64,000 nucleotides of DNA, from positions 1 through 64,000 of the forward strand of contig JAZOLU010000010.1 of the NCBI GenBank assembly GCA_045653425.1. Reading direction: 5' to 3'. The notes under the pieces were generated by a model. The model worked only from the letters and a program-made list of their open reading frames with translations. It had not been told where the DNA came from and searched no databases. The translations under genes and the position numbers were made by a program. Source of the DNA: RGIG3009 sp045653425 (lineage in GTDB: Bacteria > Bacillota > Clostridia > Oscillospirales > Acutalibacteraceae). Numbering within the stretch: the first letter of the stretch is position 1; each line of letters opens with the position of its first letter. Of the stretch, positions 60,685 through 64,000 are shown one piece after another.

Positions 60685-62052
60685 ATGTGGGATAAAGGCA
60701 TTGTGTTTGGGTATTTGGCGTTATTGGTGATAGTGGGGTTACGCGGCGGAAAAAACGTACGCAATGCCGCCGACTTTACGGCATCGGGCAAGCAGTGCGG
60801 GTCGCTGGTACTCTTTGCCACGTTATCCGCCTCGTTTGTGGGCGGCGGATATTCCTCCGGCAACGCCGCCGCGGCGTATGAAACCGGTATAGGCACGGCA
60901 CTGACCCTATTCGGGTTTGGGGTGGGGATGTTGCTCATCGGCAAGTTTTTAGCACCCGGTGTGGCGCGGTTTCCTCATGCCAAAACCGTAGGTGGTATTC
61001 TTGGAGCCGTTTACGGAGCCGACGCCCGCCGTGCCACGGGCTTGTTCTCATTTCTGTGTTGCGCCGGTGTGGTTGGCGCGCAAATGAATTCCATTGGACT
61101 GGTGTTTCATTCGTTGTTGGGTGTTACGCCACGCGTTGGCACGCTTATCGGATGTTCCGTGGTGTTATTGTACACAACTTTCGGTGGTATGGAGTCGGTA
61201 TTGGTTGCCGATATGCTCCAATTCTTTCTTTTGGCGTTGGGAATGCCGTTGTTGCTCTGGGTAGCCGTCATTTCCGGCGGCGGTGTAACGGAGGTGTGGC
61301 AAAACATCCCCAACGAATTGCTAAACCCGCTGAACGGCACCACTTTACCCGCTTTTATCTCTCTGTTCATATCAATGATGTGCGGCGAAGCATTGGCACC
61401 GCCCTATATGCAACGCCTGTTAATTGGAAAAACCCCGCGCGAAACAGCGCGGGGTACTGTGTGGAGCGGATTGTTTTCTTTCCCTTTTTTTCTGGTCACG
61501 GCCGGCATTGGTTTAACCGCCCGTGCCTTGGGTATCCGGCAAGAAGCGGCATCCATTATGCCGGACCTCATTTTGCGGATTCTGCCGGTTGGCTTGCGTG
61601 GACTGCTTATGGCGGCAATGGCTTCTATCATTCTGTCCGCGGCTGATGGGTTTTTGAACGGTGCTACCGTCAGTTTGGTGTGCGACACCATACTCCCCGC
61701 CCATCCGAATATGAGCGACCGCAACCAACTGCGTTGTTTGCGCGGAGTTAACCTACTCACCGGTATCGCCGCAATGTTGCTGGCTTTTGCAGTGCCGAAT
61801 GTATTTTCCATTTTGCTAATAGCGTATTCGTTTTGGGCTCCCGCTGTGTTGGTACCGCTGGCGGCGGCGTTACTGGGCATTCGCACCAACCTCCGCACCT
61901 TTGTGCTTTGTATCACCATCGGCTCACTCACGTGTATTTTATGGAATCTCGTTTTACACCAACCGTGGGGCATTGACGGTTGTGCTCCCGGCGTGCTGGC
62001 AAACTTGGCAATATTCAGCAGCGGAGCGTACCGTTTTAAAAAGCAAAACTAA
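60685..62052 (+). CDS. Sodium/solute symporter (SSS family)
   Basis: The 455-residue protein has about thirteen helices and SSS features: ADFTASGKQCGSLVLFATLSASFVGGG, a GAQMN loop, LLYTTFGGMESVLVADMLQFFLLALG, and SLFISMMCGEALAPPYMQRLL. Related to proline, pantothenate and other sodium symporters; the substrate cannot be read from sequence. ATG 60685 has GGAGGGG six bases upstream. Confidence 0.82.
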   Translation: MWDKGIVFGYLALLVIVGLRGGKNVRNAADFTASGKQCGSLVLFATLSASFVGGGYSSGNAAAAYETGIGTALTLFGFGVGMLLIGKFLAPGVARFPHAKTVGGILGAVYGADARRATGLFSFLCCAGVVGAQMNSIGLVFHSLLGVTPRVGTLIGCSVVLLYTTFGGMESVLVADMLQFFLLALGMPLLLWVAVISGGGVTEVWQNIPNELLNPLNGTTLPAFISLFISMMCGEALAPPYMQRLLIGKTPRETARGTVWSGLFSFPFFLVTAGIGLTARALGIRQEAASIMPDLILRILPVGLRGLLMAAMASIILSAADGFLNGATVSLVCDTILPAHPNMSDRNQLRCLRGVNLLTGIAAMLLAFAVPNVFSILLIAYSFWAPAVLVPLAAALLGIRTNLRTFVLCITIGSLTCILWNLVLHQPWGIDGCAPGVLANLAIFSSGAYRFKKQN

Positions 62053-62061
62053 CCGTTTTTC

Positions 62062-62095
62062 TTGACAATTCGGTATGCCTGGTGTATACCGAATT
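62062..62095 (+). promoter_or_regulatory. Promoter-like site with perfect palindrome
   Basis: TTGACA (62062-62067), 17-bp spacer and TATACC (62085-62090) face right. Arms AATTCGGTAT (62067-62076) and ATACCGAATT (62086-62095) form a perfect 10-bp inverted repeat over the promoter. A transcript would end 50-60 nt later at the next terminator. It may be a small RNA promoter, or just a hairpin ending the symporter transcript. Confidence 0.35.
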
Positions 62096-62115
62096 CACAA
62101 GATTACTGAATGAAC

Positions 62116-62150
62116 AAAAGCCGAAAGACTTTACCGTCTTTCGGCTTTTT
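62116..62150. terminator. Bidirectional terminator
   Basis: AAAAGCCGAAAGAC pairs with GTCTTTCGGCTTTT, followed by T on the plus strand and flanked by A-rich sequence giving Ts on the minus strand. It lies 5 bp after the glgP stop. Confidence 0.9.
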
Positions 62151-62154
62151 GTTG

Positions 62155-64000
62155 TTATCCTTTCAGCGGCCGAGCATCCCAAACAGTCTCCGCGTAATCA
62201 CGAATGGAACGGTCAGAAGCAAATTTGCCGCTGCACGCGGTATTAAGCAATGCCATACGTGCCCACGCATCACGATTGCGATATACTTCGCCGGAACGCC
62301 GCTGCGCCGCCTGGTAGGAGGCAAAGTCCGCCAGCACCATATACGGGTCTTTGCCAGACAGCGACCCCGCAATTTCCGCGTATTTACGCCCGCCAAAACC
62401 GTGATACATCGTATCAATGGCACGGCGAATGTGCGGGTCAGCGTGGTAAAAATCTTGCGGGTGGTACCCCATTTGCTTGCGTGCCGTTACTTCCTGTTCG
62501 TTCATACCAAACAAGAACATATTCTCGGCACCCACCTCTTGGCAAATTTCCACGTTGGCACCATCCAACGTACCCAGCGTAATGGCACCGTTCATCATCA
62601 GTTTCATATTACCGGTACCGCTGGCCTCGGTACCCGCCAACGAAATCTGCTCGCTAATATCCGCCGCCGGCATCAGCAATTCTGCCAGCGTAACGCGATA
62701 ATCCTCTAAGTACACAACGCGCAGTTTGTCACGCACGGCCGGGTCGCGTTCAATTTCTTCCGACAGTTTGCAAATAAAGCGGATAATCTCCTTAGCCAAG
62801 AAATACCCCGGTGCCGATTTGGCACCAAAAATATGGGTGCGCGGTGTAATATCCAACGAAGGATTTTCTTTTAAAGCCAAATACGTATCCAAAATGTTCA
62901 AGGCATTGAGGTGCTGACGTTTGTATTCATGCAACCGTTTTACCTGCACGTCAAACAACGAGGTCGGGTCTACCGATACACCGTTGTTCTGCCGAATATA
63001 TTGCGCCAACCGTTCCTTGTTGCGTTGTTTAATCGCCATAAACTCCGCACGGGCGGCGGCATCGTCTGCCAACGGTTTCAGTTTCTCCAATTGCGCGGCA
63101 TCTCGCACAAAACCGTCACCGATGTGTTCGGTAATAAACGCCGTAAGTTCCGGATTGGCCTGGCACAACCAACGGCGATGAGCAATGCCGTTGGTCACGT
63201 TACGGAACTTGTGCGGCATAACACTGTATGCATCGCGGAATACCGTTTCTTTCAAAATTTCACTGTGAATCTGTGCCACACCGTTCACTGCATGAGCCGC
63301 CGCCACACACAGGTTTGCCATACGCACCACGCCGTAACTGATAATGGCCATACGGCTCACCTTTTCCACGTCACCGCCGGTGGCCTCCATCATTGCCGCG
63401 CCGAATCGGTTATTAATTTCCGATACAATTTGATGAATACGCGGTAACCGCTGACGGAACAAATCCTCCGGCCAACATTCCAGTGCTTCCTTCATAACCG
63501 TGTGATTGGTATACGCCACCGTACGGGAAACAATGTCCCACGCTTGCTCCCAACCGTAACCGCACTCGTCCAAAAGCAACCGCATCAGTTCCGGAATTGC
63601 CAGTGTGGGGTGCGTATCGTTAATGTGGATAGCCGCCATTTCGGGCAAATTATCCAGCGTACCAAACTGTTCCAAATGACGGCGCACAATATCCTGAACC
63701 GAAGCCGATGCCAAAAAGTACTGTTGCGACAAACGCAAAGACTTACCTTCGCGGTGGTCATCCGCCGGATACAACACCTGCGTAATAATCTCCGCCATGG
63801 CTTTTTGTTCTACCGCGCGCATATATTCGCCCTGGTTAAACAACGACATATCCATTCCCGGCGCGGTGGCTTTCCACAAACGCAGGGTAGAAATACCGTT
63901 GCCGTCCTTACCGGCCACCATTAGGTCAAACGGTTGAGCGATTACACGGGTGGCACCCACATGTTCCACGTGGTGATAACCGCCGTCCCACCATTCGCGA
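62155..64000 (-). CDS. glgP: Glycogen/alpha-glucan phosphorylase (5' end outside window)
   Basis: The visible 3' part encodes about 614 residues, starting in mid-gene with REWWDGGYHHVEHVGA; the N-terminal 180-200 residues lie beyond 64000. It shows HINDTHPTLAIPELMR, DVQVKRLHEYKRQHLN and the PLP lysine in GTGNMKLMMNGAITLGTLDGANVEI. It releases glucose 1-phosphate from glycogen or maltodextrins. The apparent GTG start at 63969 is inside the gene. Confidence 0.95.
   Translation of the reverse strand, partial: REWWDGGYHHVEHVGATRVIAQPFDLMVAGKDGNGISTLRLWKATAPGMDMSLFNQGEYMRAVEQKAMAEIITQVLYPADDHREGKSLRLSQQYFLASASVQDIVRRHLEQFGTLDNLPEMAAIHINDTHPTLAIPELMRLLLDECGYGWEQAWDIVSRTVAYTNHTVMKEALECWPEDLFRQRLPRIHQIVSEINNRFGAAMMEATGGDVEKVSRMAIISYGVVRMANLCVAAAHAVNGVAQIHSEILKETVFRDAYSVMPHKFRNVTNGIAHRRWLCQANPELTAFITEHIGDGFVRDAAQLEKLKPLADDAAARAEFMAIKQRNKERLAQYIRQNNGVSVDPTSLFDVQVKRLHEYKRQHLNALNILDTYLALKENPSLDITPRTHIFGAKSAPGYFLAKEIIRFICKLSEEIERDPAVRDKLRVVYLEDYRVTLAELLMPAADISEQISLAGTEASGTGNMKLMMNGAITLGTLDGANVEICQEVGAENMFLFGMNEQEVTARKQMGYHPQDFYHADPHIRRAIDTMYHGFGGRKYAEIAGSLSGKDPYMVLADFASYQAAQRRSGEVYRNRDAWARMALLNTACSGKFASDRSIRDYAETVWDARPLKG

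Overview
The window looks like a chromosomal segment of a spore-forming, anaerobic Clostridia-type Firmicute, plausibly a gut lineage near Oscillospirales or Christensenellales. The signs are a cotJABC spore-coat operon, a six-gene Rnf complex, the SCIFF ranthipeptide locus, a cdaA/cdaR pair, ECF transporter genes, many low-GC-type sigma-A promoters and strong ribosome binding sites. I cannot name the species from the sequence alone.

Positions 1 to about 19,450 form an accessory region. It begins with a large serine recombinase gene broken by one in-frame UGA. A long leftward cluster follows (16,178 down to 2,460): a TetR regulator, two SipW-type signal peptidases with coiled-coil tails, a small membrane protein, five TasA/CalY-like secreted proteins (one fused to a beta-helix), an 1,881-residue secreted beta-helix protein, an LPXTG-like anchored protein and a small zinc-ribbon protein. 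It reads as one system for making and exporting a cell-surface fibre or matrix. Just upstream is a 240-bp segment flanked by 22-bp inverted recombinase sites, carrying a near-consensus promoter and lying beside a complete tyrosine recombinase gene. This is the layout of a phase-variable promoter switch. In the orientation shown the promoter points away from the fibre operon, into a terminator; inverted, it would point toward the operon. A Fic toxin/antitoxin-like pair with its own palindromic operator follows.

Positions 19,450 to 46,800 are mostly housekeeping genes: cotJABC; cdaA-cdaR (c-di-AMP synthesis); a DUF3343/class V aminotransferase pair and ruvX; gdhA on the plus strand; then a 13-gene leftward run (udp, ruvCAB, a methyltransferase, ecfA1-ecfA2-ecfT, truA, a DUF5711 protein, cvpA, pgsA and a ClpE-like ATPase). 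A 275-bp MITE-like element with TA duplications sits upstream of udp, and both of its ends carry outward promoter-like sequences. A 380-nt multi-hairpin element lies between gdhA and the clpE-like gene. Further right are an ABC-F ATPase, DUF4956 and VTC-domain genes, tRNA-Val(GAC), a PLP decarboxylase, the SCIFF maturase scfB with a precursor gene scfA interrupted by an ochre codon, and purC.

Positions 46,800 to 64,000 hold a UDP-sugar epimerase, a TetR-controlled two-gene membrane operon, an amidase, tRNA-Arg, the ktrAB potassium channel genes, a tRNA cluster (Val-CAC, Glu-TTC, Met-CAT), rnfCDGEAB with a Gx-transporter and a NusG-II protein gene upstream, an M14 peptidase, a Nudix hydrolase, a sodium/solute symporter and the 3' part of glgP, which runs off the window end.
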